The notes: generated from the sequence alone by a model not told the origin. A stretch of 64,000 bases of DNA from JAFDZV01 sp035549015 (GCA_035549015.1 DASZRW010000081.1:22113-86112), one strand, 5' to 3'; shown: positions 1 to 9,434, counted from the first letter of the stretch. Numbers and translations: made by a program.

Positions 1-1382
1 ACAAGACCGTAGGTCCGGACTATGCGATGATCATCACCGGCGCCGGCATCGGCCACAGAAATGTTGTGGCCGATCACTCCGGCAACAAGGTGAAGATCGT
101 GCGCGGCGGCGGCGCCTACGTGCTGCCGATATTTCAACGGAGCGAGTTCATCTCGCTCCAGACACACAAGCTGGAGGTTTCGACACCGCAGACGGTGTAC
201 ACATTGCAGGGCGTGCCGATCCTGGTGGACGGCGTCGCCATCGTGAAGGTTGGCAGCACCGTGGAGGAGATCGCGACGGCCGCGGAGCAGTTCCTGCGCA
301 AGGAGCCGGCGGCACTCGAAGCGGAAGCGCGCGAGGTGCTGGAAGGCCATCTGCGCGCCATCCTGGGCTCGATGACCGTTGAGGAGGTGTATCGTAATCG
401 CGACAAGTTCGCGCAGGAGGTGCAGAGTGTTGCGGCGCTCGATCTGAAGAAGATGGGTCTGCAGATCGTTGCGTTCACGATCAAGGACGTGCGCGATCCG
501 GCCGGCTACCTGGAGGCGCTCGGGCGCCCGCGCATCGCCGTGGTGAAACGCGAGGCGGATATCGCCGAGGCCAACGCGATGCGCGATGCACGCGTGCAGA
601 AGGCCCTTGCCGATGAGGAGGGAATGCGTGCGGAACTGGAGCGCGACACCAAGGTGGCCGAGGCCAACAAGCAGAAGGAACTGCAGATGGCGGCCTTCAA
701 GAAGGATCAGGATACTGCGAAGGCGGAAGCCGATCAGTCCTACTTCATTCAGGAGGCCCGCTCGAAGCAGCATGTGGTGGAGGAACAGATGAAGGTGGAG
801 GTGGTGCGCCGGCAGCGGGAGATCGAGCTGGACGGGTTGGAGATCAGCCGCCGCGAACGGCAGTTCGATGCGGACGTGAAGAAGAAGGCCGATGCCGAAC
901 GCTATGCGGTTGAACAGGCCGCAGAGGCTGCCAAGGCCAAGGCGATGCGCGAGGCGGATGCGCGGAAGTACGGCATCGAGACGGAAGCCCAGGCAAATGC
1001 CGAACGGCAGCGCGTGCAGGGTACGGCGGAGGCGGAGGTGATTCGGATGAAGGGCCTGGCGGAGGCCGAGGCGAAGGAGAAGATTGCCGAGGCGTTCCAG
1101 AAGTACGGCCAGGCGGCCGTCCTCGATATCATCGTGAAGATGCTCCCGGAGCTTGCCGCGCGCGTTGCGGAGCCGATCGGCAACATCGACAAGCTGACCG
1201 TGGTGGATACCGGCAACGGCGCCGGCGCCGCGCGGGTCAGCAACTACGTGACGTCGTTGATGTCCACGGCGCCGGAGCTTCTCCGGAACGTTGCCGGCAT
1301 CGACCTGAACACACTGGTTGGCAGGCTTGTCGGCGGGTCCGTCGAAGCGGAGGAGGCAACCGAAGCGCCCGTTGCGGGGTAG
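1..1382 (+). CDS. Flotillin-family (SPFH) membrane scaffold protein, 5' end missing
   Basis: Flotillins sit on the inner face of the membrane and organise ordered lipid microdomains. The frame is open from base 3 to the left edge and reads KTVGPDYAM before the first internal Met at 27, so the N-terminal membrane anchor lies outside the window. From that Met 451 residues are visible. An SPFH domain covers about residues 10-160. A long Glu/Ala/Lys-rich coiled coil (about 170-350) follows, with repeated EAEA/AEAD motifs typical of flotillin/YuaG, and then a short hydrophobic tail. A strong hairpin at 1474-1507 follows the stop. The family call is firm; partners such as an NfeD protein would lie upstream, out of view. 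Confidence 0.9.
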   Translation, partial: KTVGPDYAMIITGAGIGHRNVVADHSGNKVKIVRGGGAYVLPIFQRSEFISLQTHKLEVSTPQTVYTLQGVPILVDGVAIVKVGSTVEEIATAAEQFLRKEPAALEAEAREVLEGHLRAILGSMTVEEVYRNRDKFAQEVQSVAALDLKKMGLQIVAFTIKDVRDPAGYLEALGRPRIAVVKREADIAEANAMRDARVQKALADEEGMRAELERDTKVAEANKQKELQMAAFKKDQDTAKAEADQSYFIQEARSKQHVVEEQMKVEVVRRQREIELDGLEISRRERQFDADVKKKADAERYAVEQAAEAAKAKAMREADARKYGIETEAQANAERQRVQGTAEAEVIRMKGLAEAEAKEKIAEAFQKYGQAAVLDIIVKMLPELAARVAEPIGNIDKLTVVDTGNGAGAARVSNYVTSLMSTAPELLRNVAGIDLNTLVGRLVGGSVEAEEATEAPVAG

Positions 1383-1473
1383 CAGTTGCCGCCACGGGGC
1401 CGCCGCTCCGCGGTTGATCGCCGCACCCGCACGGCGCCCCGCTCCTGCGGCGCATGCCGGGGCCGGATGAAGG

Positions 1474-1507
1474 ACGCCCCCTCCTCACACGGGTGAGGAG
1501 GGGGCGT
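1474..1507. terminator. 15-bp perfect hairpin between convergent genes
   Basis: Arms 1474-1488 and 1493-1507 are perfectly complementary around a 4-nt loop. The hairpin lies between the stops of the flotillin gene (plus) and the NRAMP-like gene (minus). There is no clear T-tract on either side, so a bidirectional terminator is inferred from stem strength and position. Confidence 0.55.
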
Positions 1508-1582
1508 ATGCATGTTGGAGGTCGCCGTACGATACGGCGATGCACGTCCGCCGCGCGCACGATCGGCGCGGCCTCCTCACCA

Positions 1583-2902
1583 TCAGTGCACGATCGCCAT
1601 CACGATCATCCCAAGGGCGGCGATTCCCATCACGGCCGTCGTGATCCATCCCAGCCAGCGGAGCAGTGGCGGGGAGACGCGATCGCCCATCACCTCCCTG
1701 TTGCTGGTCAGGAGCGTGACCACGGCAACGAGCGGCGGTGCAAGGAGTCCGTTCAGCACCGCGGCGATGAAGAGCATGTGGATGGCGCTCACGTGCAGAT
1801 AGTTCAGGCCTATGCCAGCAAGCAACGCGGCGGCGAAGACGATGTAGAACTTCGGTGCTCTCTCCGGCGGTGCATCCAGCGAGCCGCGCCAGGCCTTCGC
1901 CTCGGCGATCGCATACGCCGCCGACCCTGCAAGCACCGGAACCCCCAGCATGCCCGTGCCGATCAGGCCGGCGGTGAAGAGGAGGTAGGCCAGGTTCCCG
2001 GCCAGCGGCTTCAGCGCCAGTGCCGCATCGCGCGCCGTCTCGATCTGGCTCATGCCGTGGGCATGCAGCGTTGCGCCGGTGGTGAGGATGATGAAGTACA
2101 TGATCAGATTGGAAAACGCCATGCCGATGAGCACGTCCCGTCGCATCCCCTGCAGCTCCTTGTCCGTGGCACCCTTGCGCTGCGCGGCGGTGGTGCGGCC
2201 CTGCGCCACTTCCTCCTCCACCTCCTGCGCCGCCTGCCAGAAGAAGAGATAGGGGGAGATGGTGGTGCCGAGGATGCCGATGAACGTGGCCAGATACGCC
2301 GGGGTCAGTTCGACATGGGGTACGAATGTGCTCTTCAGAATTGCGGCCCAGTCCGGCTGCGAGAGAAAGGCCGTGACGATGTACGCGAGAAGCACCAGTG
2401 TCAGCCACTTGAAGATGCGCACCAGTATGCGGTAACTGGCCCGGATCATGAGCACGCCGATGATGATCGCCAGCACCACCACCCAGATCGACGTGCCGAT
2501 GCCGGTCATCATCTCCATCGCCTCTCCCATCCCCTTCAGATCGGCGGCGATGTTCACGATGTTGGCCACGATCAGCAGCAGGCAGCAGACCCAAAGCACG
2601 TACGGTGGGTAGCGGCGGCGTATCACGCCCGCGAGGCCGAAGCCGGAGACCATGCCGAGCCGCGCGCACATCAGCTGCACGGCCGCCATCATGGGGAAGG
2701 AGAAGAGCGCCGTCCAGAGCTGTCCGTATCCGAATGCCGCGCCGGTGACGGAGTAGGTGGAGATGCCCGAGGGGTCGTCATCGGCCGCGCCGGTGATGAG
2801 GCCCGGGCCGAGTTGCTTGAAGAATCCGCCGCGCCCACGACTCGAGGGACGTTCGCCGGACGGATGTTGCTGTTCTTCGGTCGGTTCGTTTTCCTGCTGC
2901 AT
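1583..2902 (-). CDS. NRAMP-family divalent metal transporter, divergent subgroup
   Basis: A polytopic inner-membrane metal importer of about 439 residues with roughly 11 hydrophobic segments. The start at 2902 (MQQENEPTEE) is preferred to one 44 codons further upstream because that extension is Arg/Ala-rich low complexity. After a hydrophilic 30-residue N-terminus, TM1 holds DDDPSGI (41-47) where classical NRAMP proteins have DPGN. TM6 holds SPYLFFWQ (216-223) in place of the usual MPH-type motif. These positions bind the ion in Mn/Fe NRAMPs, so the cargo may differ (for example Mg2+, as in NRAMP-related magnesium transporters). The gene is divergent from mgtE, which suits divalent-cation homeostasis. 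Family is sure, substrate is not. Confidence 0.85.
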   Translation of the reverse strand: MQQENEPTEEQQHPSGERPSSRGRGGFFKQLGPGLITGAADDDPSGISTYSVTGAAFGYGQLWTALFSFPMMAAVQLMCARLGMVSGFGLAGVIRRRYPPYVLWVCCLLLIVANIVNIAADLKGMGEAMEMMTGIGTSIWVVVLAIIIGVLMIRASYRILVRIFKWLTLVLLAYIVTAFLSQPDWAAILKSTFVPHVELTPAYLATFIGILGTTISPYLFFWQAAQEVEEEVAQGRTTAAQRKGATDKELQGMRRDVLIGMAFSNLIMYFIILTTGATLHAHGMSQIETARDAALALKPLAGNLAYLLFTAGLIGTGMLGVPVLAGSAAYAIAEAKAWRGSLDAPPERAPKFYIVFAAALLAGIGLNYLHVSAIHMLFIAAVLNGLLAPPLVAVVTLLTSNREVMGDRVSPPLLRWLGWITTAVMGIAALGMIVMAIVH

Positions 2903-3204
2903 ACAATGCCGTTGTTGATTCAGATGAATCGCCTCGCCGCCGGCTTCGAGGCGATTCGAAGGTGAAGCCGGGCGGGCGGCACGAGGCGCGCCGTGGCAGG
3001 GGACCGTCTGTGCACGCCGCATGCCGTCTGGCAATCATGACGATGCACGATCCGGAACCCGGAAGCCGCTCGAAGATAGAGAAGAAGCGCGAGGCATCGG
3101 TGCGGCCACGCTCGAGGCGGGGAGGATTTCACGATGCGATTGCACCGTTGCGTTGTCGAGATTTATTACATCGAGCCGGTGCCTCGTTCCATGGACGGCC
3201 GTAT

Positions 3205-3222
3205 TTTGTGCGGCCGCACAAA
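3205..3222. promoter_or_regulatory. 18-bp perfect palindrome upstream of mgtE
   Basis: TTTGTGCGG followed directly by its complement CCGCACAAA, ending 29 nt before the mgtE start. It lies in the 349-bp divergent region (2903-3251) between the NRAMP-like gene and mgtE. Otherwise that region shows only the mgtE ribosome binding site GGAGG at 3243-3247. A repressor operator or a leader hairpin are both possible. No M-box-like architecture was recognised. Confidence 0.45.
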
Positions 3223-3251
3223 TCCCATCCATCCTTTCCCGCGGAGGAACA

Positions 3252-4727
3252 ATGCTCGGGAAACTCCTTCAACCCGAAATTCAGAACCTGCTCGAGCAGC
3301 GGGAGTACGAGACACTTCGCGAGATCTTCGATGAGTGGACGCCGGTTGATCTGGCGGAGCTTGTCAACGATTTCCCCGAGGAAGATCAGGTCACTCTGTT
3401 CCGTGCCTACCCGCACTCCGCAGCCGCGAAGGTGTTCGAGTACATCGATCTCGATGCGCAGGAGACACTGCTTCACAGCCTGAGCACGGAGGAAGTGTCA
3501 TCCATCCTGAACGACATGGCTCCGGACGATCGAACGGAGTTGTTCGAGAGCCTCCCATCCGGCGTCGCCGGCCGCATGATGCTTCTCCTCTCGCCGGAGG
3601 AACGTGCCGTGGCACAGACGCTGCTCGGGTATCCGGAGGGAAGCGTCGGGCGATTGATGACGCCGGACTATATCGCCGTCCGCGCCGCATGGACCGTGAA
3701 GCAGGTGCTGGATTACATTCGCCGTTACGGAAAGAACTCCGAGACGATGGATGTGATCTATGTCGTGGATCGGGAGTTGAAGCTGATCGACGACATCGTG
3801 ATCCGCGAGTTCCTCCTCTCGCCGCTCGATACACCGGTCTCGGACATCATGGACGGCCGGTTCGTTGCGCTGAAGGTCTCCGACCTGCAGGAGGTTGCCG
3901 TTGAAGTGTTCCGGAAGTACGACCGTTCCGCGCTTCCGGTAATGGACGGCTCCGGCGCGCTCGTGGGCATCGTCACGATAGACGACGTCCTGGACGTTGC
4001 GGAGGAGGAGGCCACCGAGGACATCCAGAAGTTCGGCGGTCTCGAGGCTCTCGATGAGCCGTACGTGGACACGCCCCTCTTCGCAATGATCCGCAAGCGT
4101 GCAAGCTGGCTGGTGGTGCTCTTCCTCGGGGAGATGCTCACGGCCACGGCCATGGGGTACTTCCAGAGCGAGATCGAGAAGGCGGTGGTGCTCGCGCTCT
4201 TCGTTCCGTTGATCATCTCCAGCGGCGGCAACTCCGGCTCGCAGGCCGCAACGCTGATCATCCGGGCGCTCGCGCTCGGCGAAGTGAGCCTGCGCGACTG
4301 GTGGTTCGTGATGCGCCGCGAGATCTACTCCGGGCTCCTGCTGGGCCTGATCCTCGGCGTGATCGGCTTCATCCGGATTGCCACCTGGACACTCTTCAGC
4401 GATATCTACGGTCCGCACTGGGTGCTCGTGGGCCTCACCGTCACCTTCTCGCTGATCGGCGTCGTGCTCTGGGGCACGCTCTCCGGCTCGATGCTGCCGT
4501 TCGTGCTGAAGAAGTGCGGCGCGGACCCGGCCACATCCTCCGCCCCCTTCGTTGCGACGCTGGTGGATGTCACCGGCCTCGTGATCTACTTCACCGTCGC
4601 GATGGTGGTGCTGCACGGAACGGTGATCAACAACACGCCGGAGAAGGGGAAGCCGGTGGGAGCTCGCCCGCAGCCGGCTCCGGTTCACGCACGTACCACG
4701 GCGGCCATTCCGTCGTTCGCACATTGA
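3252..4727 (+). CDS. mgtE: Magnesium transporter MgtE
   Basis: MgtE is a Mg2+-gated magnesium channel of the inner membrane. The 491-residue product has the full family layout: an N-terminal helical superhelix domain (about 5-130), a pair of CBS domains (about 135-255) that sense cytosolic Mg2+, and five TM helices (about 275-445). The TM region has the signature ISSGGNSGSQAATL and the pore segment GADPATSSAPFVATLVDVTG. ATG 3252 is chosen because GGAGG sits 4 nt upstream and the family starts there; a frame-open extension to 3021 looks non-coding. The C-terminal 30 residues are a Pro/Ala-rich tail. A 10-bp hairpin follows the gene. Confidence 0.95.
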   Translation: MLGKLLQPEIQNLLEQREYETLREIFDEWTPVDLAELVNDFPEEDQVTLFRAYPHSAAAKVFEYIDLDAQETLLHSLSTEEVSSILNDMAPDDRTELFESLPSGVAGRMMLLLSPEERAVAQTLLGYPEGSVGRLMTPDYIAVRAAWTVKQVLDYIRRYGKNSETMDVIYVVDRELKLIDDIVIREFLLSPLDTPVSDIMDGRFVALKVSDLQEVAVEVFRKYDRSALPVMDGSGALVGIVTIDDVLDVAEEEATEDIQKFGGLEALDEPYVDTPLFAMIRKRASWLVVLFLGEMLTATAMGYFQSEIEKAVVLALFVPLIISSGGNSGSQAATLIIRALALGEVSLRDWWFVMRREIYSGLLLGLILGVIGFIRIATWTLFSDIYGPHWVLVGLTVTFSLIGVVLWGTLSGSMLPFVLKKCGADPATSSAPFVATLVDVTGLVIYFTVAMVVLHGTVINNTPEKGKPVGARPQPAPVHARTTAAIPSFAH

Positions 4728-4749
4728 GGCGTATATTGGCGAAACCATT

Positions 4750-4775
4750 GCGGCACCCGAACTCCCGGGTGCCGC
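4750..4775 (+). terminator. Hairpin after mgtE
   Basis: A 10-bp perfect stem (4750-4759 with 4766-4775) and a 6-nt loop, 22 nt after the mgtE stop. Only a weak T-run follows (GTCATTTCGTC), so termination efficiency is uncertain. Confidence 0.5.
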
Positions 4776-4865
4776 GTCATTTCGTCATCGGTCCGGCAAC
4801 GCACGTGCCCAGGCCAGTCCCCGCCTGAAGGCTTCGCACGTGTCATCCGGACGGCAGCTCGCGGT

Positions 4866-7280
4866 ATGGTGACCAATCTCCGACGGCGTGTTCCGGCTTC
4901 ACTGCTGCTGTTCCTTCTGCTGACCCTGGGTGCGCACGCACAGGGGACACGAGGCACGGACTTCTGGGGCGGCTTCATCTACAACGTCGTCGGCGGGCAG
5001 TTGCCGCAACTGCAGGTGTTTGTCGTCTCCCACATCAACACAACCGGCACAATCTCCAATCCGCTCTCCGGCTGGTCGCAGAACTTCGGCGTGCCGGCGA
5101 ACACCGGCATCGTTCTCACCATTCCGGCGCCGCTCTTCATGTCGTTCGGATCGGAGGGGGCGGAGAACAAGGCGTTCCATATCACCACCTTCGACTCCGT
5201 GGAGGTGTACTGCATGAACTACCTGCCGGCGGAACTGGATGCGAGCTTTCTGCTGCCGACGGCTGCGCTCGGGAAGAGCTATCGCGTGCTCTCCTATTCC
5301 GGAACGGTGAGCCCCACCGGGCCCCTTCCATCGCAGTTCCAGATCGTCGCCACGCAGGATGGGACCAACATCGAGATCACGCCGGCCGCCACGACGCTCG
5401 CGGGCCATCCGGCCGGAACTCCGTTCAGCATTGCGCTCGACGCCGGCCAGGTCTATCAGGTGCAGTCCGAGAGCGACCTCACCGGTTCGCTGGTGCGCGC
5501 ATTGAACGACAAGAGCTTTGCGGTCTTCGCCGGTGTGGTGCAGACCGTTGTGCCGCCAACCGCCACGCAGTTCGCCGATCATCTCTACGAGGAGCTGTAT
5601 CCGATGGAGCGATGGGGAACGTACTTCGTCGCGCTGCCGCTGCTGACGCGCGGTCGCGATCTGTACCGCGTGATGGCAGGTGCGGACAACACCACCGTGG
5701 CGGTGCAGGGGATGCCGCCGTTCGTGCTCAACGCGGGCGAGTTCAGGGAGTTCGATCTGTCGCAGCCGACGGTGATTCAATCCAGCGACGCGGTGGAGAT
5801 TGCGCAGTATTCCTACAGCGGCCAGGTAGATTTCAACAGCTACTCCGATCCCGCTGTGCAGATGATCAATCCGGTGGATCACGTAAGCCACGATCTGATC
5901 TTCGAATCCTTTCCCGAGGGAGCAATCACGGACCATTACGTGAACCTCCTGACGCTCAACGCTTCGCTGGACCAGGTGATGCTGGACGGCTCGCCGATCG
6001 GCGCGCAGTTCGTGCCGGTGCCGGGCGATCCGTTCTACGCCTATGCGCGCCTGCATGTCGGGGCCGGCGCGCATCACGTCACATCCTACTGGGGAGTGAA
6101 CGCGGGCGTCTACGGCTTCGGCAGCGCAAGCGCCTACTCCTACGCCGCCGGCGCCGAGAACCTTCGCCCGTGCGCAACGCCCGTCATCAGGGCGCTCGGG
6201 GATACCGTCTTCTGCAAGGGGGGAAGCGTGGGGCTGGATGCCGGCCCCGGCTTCAAGTCCTATCAATGGTCCAGCGGGCAGGGGACGCAGAGCATCGTTG
6301 CGGATAGCAGCGGCACATATGCGGTGATCACGGTGGACAGCTCCGGCTGCCAGCGCCTGTCGCGGCCGGTGCACGTCACCGTGAACCCGCTCCCGTCGGC
6401 GGCGATCGCCGTGGCTCCGGATTCCGTCATCTGCCCGTGCGACAGCGCCGTGCTCACGGCTCCGCCGGGCTTGAAGTACACGTGGTCCACCGGATCCGCT
6501 GCGCAGCGGATCGCCGTGCGGACCGCCGGAACCTACAGCCTCAGCGTCGCCGATACGTTCGGCTGCATCGCCGCCTCCTCCGTGACGATCGCGATAGACG
6601 ATGCCACGCCGATCGTTGCGCTCGGCGGCGGAAGCGCCGCTCCAAGCGAGCATCTACGCATCCCGCTGCATGTGGTCAACCGCGGCGATATCGAGAACTG
6701 CGGACTCGTGGACTATACCGTCACCGTCCGCTTCAACAAGACGCTGCTCCACCTGGAGAACGTGAACGGCGCGGCCGTAACCGGCAACACGGTTGATTCG
6801 ACATCCCGCACCCTCACCATCAGCGGCGTTCGCGGCGGCGACACGCTCGCCATGCTGGAGTTCTCCGCAGCGCTGGGCGACGCGGAGTCCACGCCGATCA
6901 CGATCGAGAGCTTCCAGTGGACGAAGTGTTCCGCAGTGCACACGGACACCGCCGGTGGCACCTTCACCCTGCTTGGAATCTGTACCGACGGCGGGCCGCG
7001 TCTGCTCGAGGTTCGGTCCGCGAGCGGCCTGAAGAGCATCGCGCCGAATCCGGCCGGGGATGATGTGACCATCGATTGCCAGATCATCGAACCCGGGAGC
7101 GTGGATCTCTACCTTGCCGATGCAGCGGGGCACAGGGTCATCACGCTTCTTCGGAGGACCGTTGCGCCCGGCCCGCTCAGCGTCGGCCTCAATACCCTCC
7201 GGCTCGCGTCCGGCGTCTACTACTGCGTGCTGGAGACGCCCAGCCAGCGCTTCGTGCGGCAACTGCACGTCGTTCGCTGA
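4866..7280 (+). CDS. Large secreted protein with IgGFc-binding-like region and T9SS sorting domain
   Basis: An 804-residue exported protein. A classical signal peptide ends near AHAQG (residue 25). Residues about 30-430 resemble the IgGFc-binding-type N-terminal region found in many Bacteroidota surface proteins. This is followed by two short Ig/PKD-like beta modules (about 440-580), each ending in a GTYS/GTYA-type strand, and a cohesin-like stretch (about 585-690). The last 85 residues begin SIAPNPAGDDV and end in a basic VRQLHVVR strand, the pattern of a type A T9SS C-terminal domain. It should therefore cross the outer membrane through T9SS and stay at the surface. Ligand unknown. Confidence 0.75.
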   Translation: MVTNLRRRVPASLLLFLLLTLGAHAQGTRGTDFWGGFIYNVVGGQLPQLQVFVVSHINTTGTISNPLSGWSQNFGVPANTGIVLTIPAPLFMSFGSEGAENKAFHITTFDSVEVYCMNYLPAELDASFLLPTAALGKSYRVLSYSGTVSPTGPLPSQFQIVATQDGTNIEITPAATTLAGHPAGTPFSIALDAGQVYQVQSESDLTGSLVRALNDKSFAVFAGVVQTVVPPTATQFADHLYEELYPMERWGTYFVALPLLTRGRDLYRVMAGADNTTVAVQGMPPFVLNAGEFREFDLSQPTVIQSSDAVEIAQYSYSGQVDFNSYSDPAVQMINPVDHVSHDLIFESFPEGAITDHYVNLLTLNASLDQVMLDGSPIGAQFVPVPGDPFYAYARLHVGAGAHHVTSYWGVNAGVYGFGSASAYSYAAGAENLRPCATPVIRALGDTVFCKGGSVGLDAGPGFKSYQWSSGQGTQSIVADSSGTYAVITVDSSGCQRLSRPVHVTVNPLPSAAIAVAPDSVICPCDSAVLTAPPGLKYTWSTGSAAQRIAVRTAGTYSLSVADTFGCIAASSVTIAIDDATPIVALGGGSAAPSEHLRIPLHVVNRGDIENCGLVDYTVTVRFNKTLLHLENVNGAAVTGNTVDSTSRTLTISGVRGGDTLAMLEFSAALGDAESTPITIESFQWTKCSAVHTDTAGGTFTLLGICTDGGPRLLEVRSASGLKSIAPNPAGDDVTIDCQIIEPGSVDLYLADAAGHRVITLLRRTVAPGPLSVGLNTLRLASGVYYCVLETPSQRFVRQLHVVR

Positions 7281-7405
7281 GGCCGGAGATCGCACTCTTT
7301 ACGGGCCGCGGCTGCTGGCGTCCGTTCGGGCGCCTGTTACATCGCACTCGCCGCGTGTCTACCACCGTCACAGGTTGGTTCTATCTGAACTTCCGGGGGA
7401 ACACC

Positions 7406-8524
7406 ATGAAACGCTCCACGCTCATCTGCCTGCTGTTTCTCGCGTACTGCACCTTCGGCTATCGCCTCGGCGTCACGAGCGATGGGATCTCGAAGATCTA
7501 TCTCGCGGGAAACACTCTCATCCGCACCACTCCGGGCACGGGGATCCGCTTCTACGACCTGTCGCGGCCAGCGTCTCCGCAGACGCTCGGTTCCATCGCC
7601 ATCACGCAGAACAGCGATGTGGCGGTGAAGGGGCATTACATGTATGCGGATAATGGGCTGGACCTGCTCGTGTACGACATCGCGGACCTCGCGCATCCGG
7701 TGATGGTGGACTCCATTCACTATGCATTCCAGTCCGTCGGGCTGAGCTACATGATCGGCGAGACCATGGTCGGCGAGCGGAGCACCGGCTCCTCCGGCTG
7801 CCATGCCTGCTCGCAGGAGACTCCGGTGGCCGCTCCGTCCACCGGCCCCATGGTCTCGGGGGGCGCCGGCTCCACGAATCAGGCCGGCTCCATGGCCCGC
7901 TTCGCCGTTGTGGGAGACTATCTCTACTGCATCGACAGTTATTCGCTGCGGGTGTTCGAGATCATGGACCCGGCGCGGCCGCGGTACAAGAACCAGATTG
8001 AAATCGGATGGCAGATCGAGACGCTGTTTCCCTATCAGGACAAGCTCTTCATCGGCGGCAGCGACGGGATGTATATCTATTCGCTCGCACATGCCGACAG
8101 CCCCGTGCAGCTCTCGGAGTTCCATCATGCGCGCCGCTGCGATCCGGTTGTCGCCGATGGGAAGTACGCCTACGTAACGCTGCGCAGCACGGGAGCATGC
8201 GGCGGCAACGACAACCAGCTCGATATCCTGGACGTGAGCGACGTGGCCAACCCGCAACTTCTGAACGTCGTGCCGATGACCGGTCCCTACGGCCTGGCAA
8301 CCCGCAGCGGCCTTGTGTTCGTCTGCGACGGCTCGTCCGGCGTGACGATCGTGGATGCGACGAACCCGCAGAAGCCGGCGAAGGTGGGCGGGCTTGCCGG
8401 CATCACCGCGCACGACATCATCCTTGGAGACAATGTCATGATCGTTACCGCGGAGAGCGGCTTCTTCCTGTACGATCTCTCGGATCTCCGGAACCCGCGC
8501 CCGTGCGGCACGCTTCGGTTCTGA
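7406..8524 (+). CDS. Exported LVIVD-repeat beta-propeller protein
   Basis: A 372-residue protein with a short hydrophobic N-terminus ending AYC (Cys15), either a weak lipobox or an ordinary signal peptide. At least six repeats follow the LVIVD pattern: a hydrophobic strand, then D-[IV]-[SA]-[DN], then P. Examples are LLVYDIADLAHP, LDILDVSDVANP, VTIVDATNPQKP and FFLYDLSDLRNP. These fold as a beta-propeller at the cell surface. Two CxxC-like pairs around residues 131-134 are unusual. ATG 7406 was chosen because GGGGG lies 9 nt upstream and the signal peptide starts there. A strong terminator follows. No T9SS domain is present. Function unknown. Confidence 0.7.
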   Translation: MKRSTLICLLFLAYCTFGYRLGVTSDGISKIYLAGNTLIRTTPGTGIRFYDLSRPASPQTLGSIAITQNSDVAVKGHYMYADNGLDLLVYDIADLAHPVMVDSIHYAFQSVGLSYMIGETMVGERSTGSSGCHACSQETPVAAPSTGPMVSGGAGSTNQAGSMARFAVVGDYLYCIDSYSLRVFEIMDPARPRYKNQIEIGWQIETLFPYQDKLFIGGSDGMYIYSLAHADSPVQLSEFHHARRCDPVVADGKYAYVTLRSTGACGGNDNQLDILDVSDVANPQLLNVVPMTGPYGLATRSGLVFVCDGSSGVTIVDATNPQKPAKVGGLAGITAHDIILGDNVMIVTAESGFFLYDLSDLRNPRPCGTLRF

Positions 8525-8550
8525 ACAGCACCGTTCCTGCTTCGAACGGC

Positions 8551-8588
8551 GCAGAGCCCGTATCCGCGTTTGCGGGTGCGGGCTCTGC
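8551..8588 (+). terminator. Long terminator hairpin after the LVIVD gene
   Basis: Outer stem GCAGAGCCCG (8551-8560) with CGGGCTCTGC (8579-8588). An inner stem of about six pairs encloses a GTTT loop. ACATTTTC follows. Good intrinsic terminator. Confidence 0.75.
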
Positions 8589-8680
8589 ACATTTTCGAGA
8601 GGGTGGGGCGCCGGGGGCCCGGCACCCCGAGGCGTTCGCGGCAATCATCCGGGCGGAGCGCGGCCCGTCCGGACTGTTCG

Positions 8681-8720
8681 CCATGCCCGCCGTTTCATCG
8701 CCATGCCCGCCGTTTCATCG
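8681..8720. repeat. Exact 20-bp tandem duplication
   Basis: Bases 8681-8700 are repeated without change at 8701-8720, in the 306-bp gap before the YkgJ-like gene. Apart from this repeat and the terminator at 8551, nothing was recognised in that gap. Confidence 0.9.
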
Positions 8721-8830
8721 GCGTGCAGCCGGTTCCTCTTCGCTGTATGACGTTTCCTCCGGAACACCTATGTTCACGGCTTCTTCCCCGGCACCTTTGC
8801 CGATCTCTCTCAACGTAACCGATCTCTTCG

Positions 8831-9253
8831 ATGGCGAAGCCCAAATACGATTGCCTGAAGTGCGTGGGATATTGCTGCGCGATCTACGGCCGTGTCAGCG
8901 TGCGCGACACGGATGTTCGCCGGCTGGCGAAGCACTTCAAGGTGACGCCCGAGGTGGCCGAGCGGCGGTACACGAAGATGTTTGGCGATGAGCGGGTGCT
9001 TCGGCGCTCCGCCGATCCGATCTTCGGCGAGTCGTGCATGTTCCAGGACCCGGAGCGCCGCATCTGCACCATCTACGACGCGCGCCCCAGGACCTGCCGG
9101 GACTGGCCCACGCACGGGCAGGCGGGACACTGTGTCTATTACGACATTCTCGAGTTCGAGCGCCGCCAGCAGGAGGACCCGGACTACGTGCCGCTGGTTC
9201 ACATCGAACTGGTGGAGGGGGCGGGGTCGCTGGGAACGAAGAAGGAGGAGTGA
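8831..9253 (+). CDS. YkgJ-family cysteine-cluster (metal-chelating) protein
   Basis: A 140-residue cytosolic protein. The N-terminus carries CxxCxxxCC (Cys8, 11, 15, 16), and further cysteines lie at 69, 79 and 89 in the order typical of the UPF0153/YkgJ family, which is thought to bind zinc or an iron-sulfur cluster. The segment RICTIYDARPRTCRDWP is highly characteristic of the family. The biological role of these proteins is not established; links to protein or RNA modification are only suggestive. It stands alone between a terminator and the lpdA promoter region. Confidence 0.85.
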   Translation: MAKPKYDCLKCVGYCCAIYGRVSVRDTDVRRLAKHFKVTPEVAERRYTKMFGDERVLRRSADPIFGESCMFQDPERRICTIYDARPRTCRDWPTHGQAGHCVYYDILEFERRQQEDPDYVPLVHIELVEGAGSLGTKKEE

Positions 9254-9304
9254 CCCGGTGCGCCGTTCATCCCCCTTCAATCTGTAACACCCCTGTGGTC
9301 TTCT

Positions 9305-9334
9305 TTGCCCACCAGAGGCCCTTCGCTAACTTTA
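9305..9334 (+). promoter_or_regulatory. Possible promoter of lpdA
   Basis: TTG (9305-9307), 19 nt, then TAACTTTA (9327-9334), one base off the TAnnTTTG consensus seen at the tRNA and hrcA promoters of this window. It lies 100 nt before the lpdA start. Confidence 0.35.
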
Positions 9335-9434
9335 CGATCGCTACGGCTGGCCGGCACCTCCGGCCCGCATGCGCCGCGGATGCGGCTCTCCCTTCGCGAC
9401 ATGCCTCTCTCATTCTTGAACCGTACCAACACAC

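Noticed and set aside
1454..2965. 503-codon plus-strand frame opposite the NRAMP-like gene
   Set aside because: Gln/His/Arg-rich shadow; the minus strand gives a polytopic transporter.
2903..3251. M-box (Mg) riboswitch before mgtE
   Set aside because: Only a single palindrome and a Shine-Dalgarno are visible; no multi-helix layout or terminator switch was recognised.
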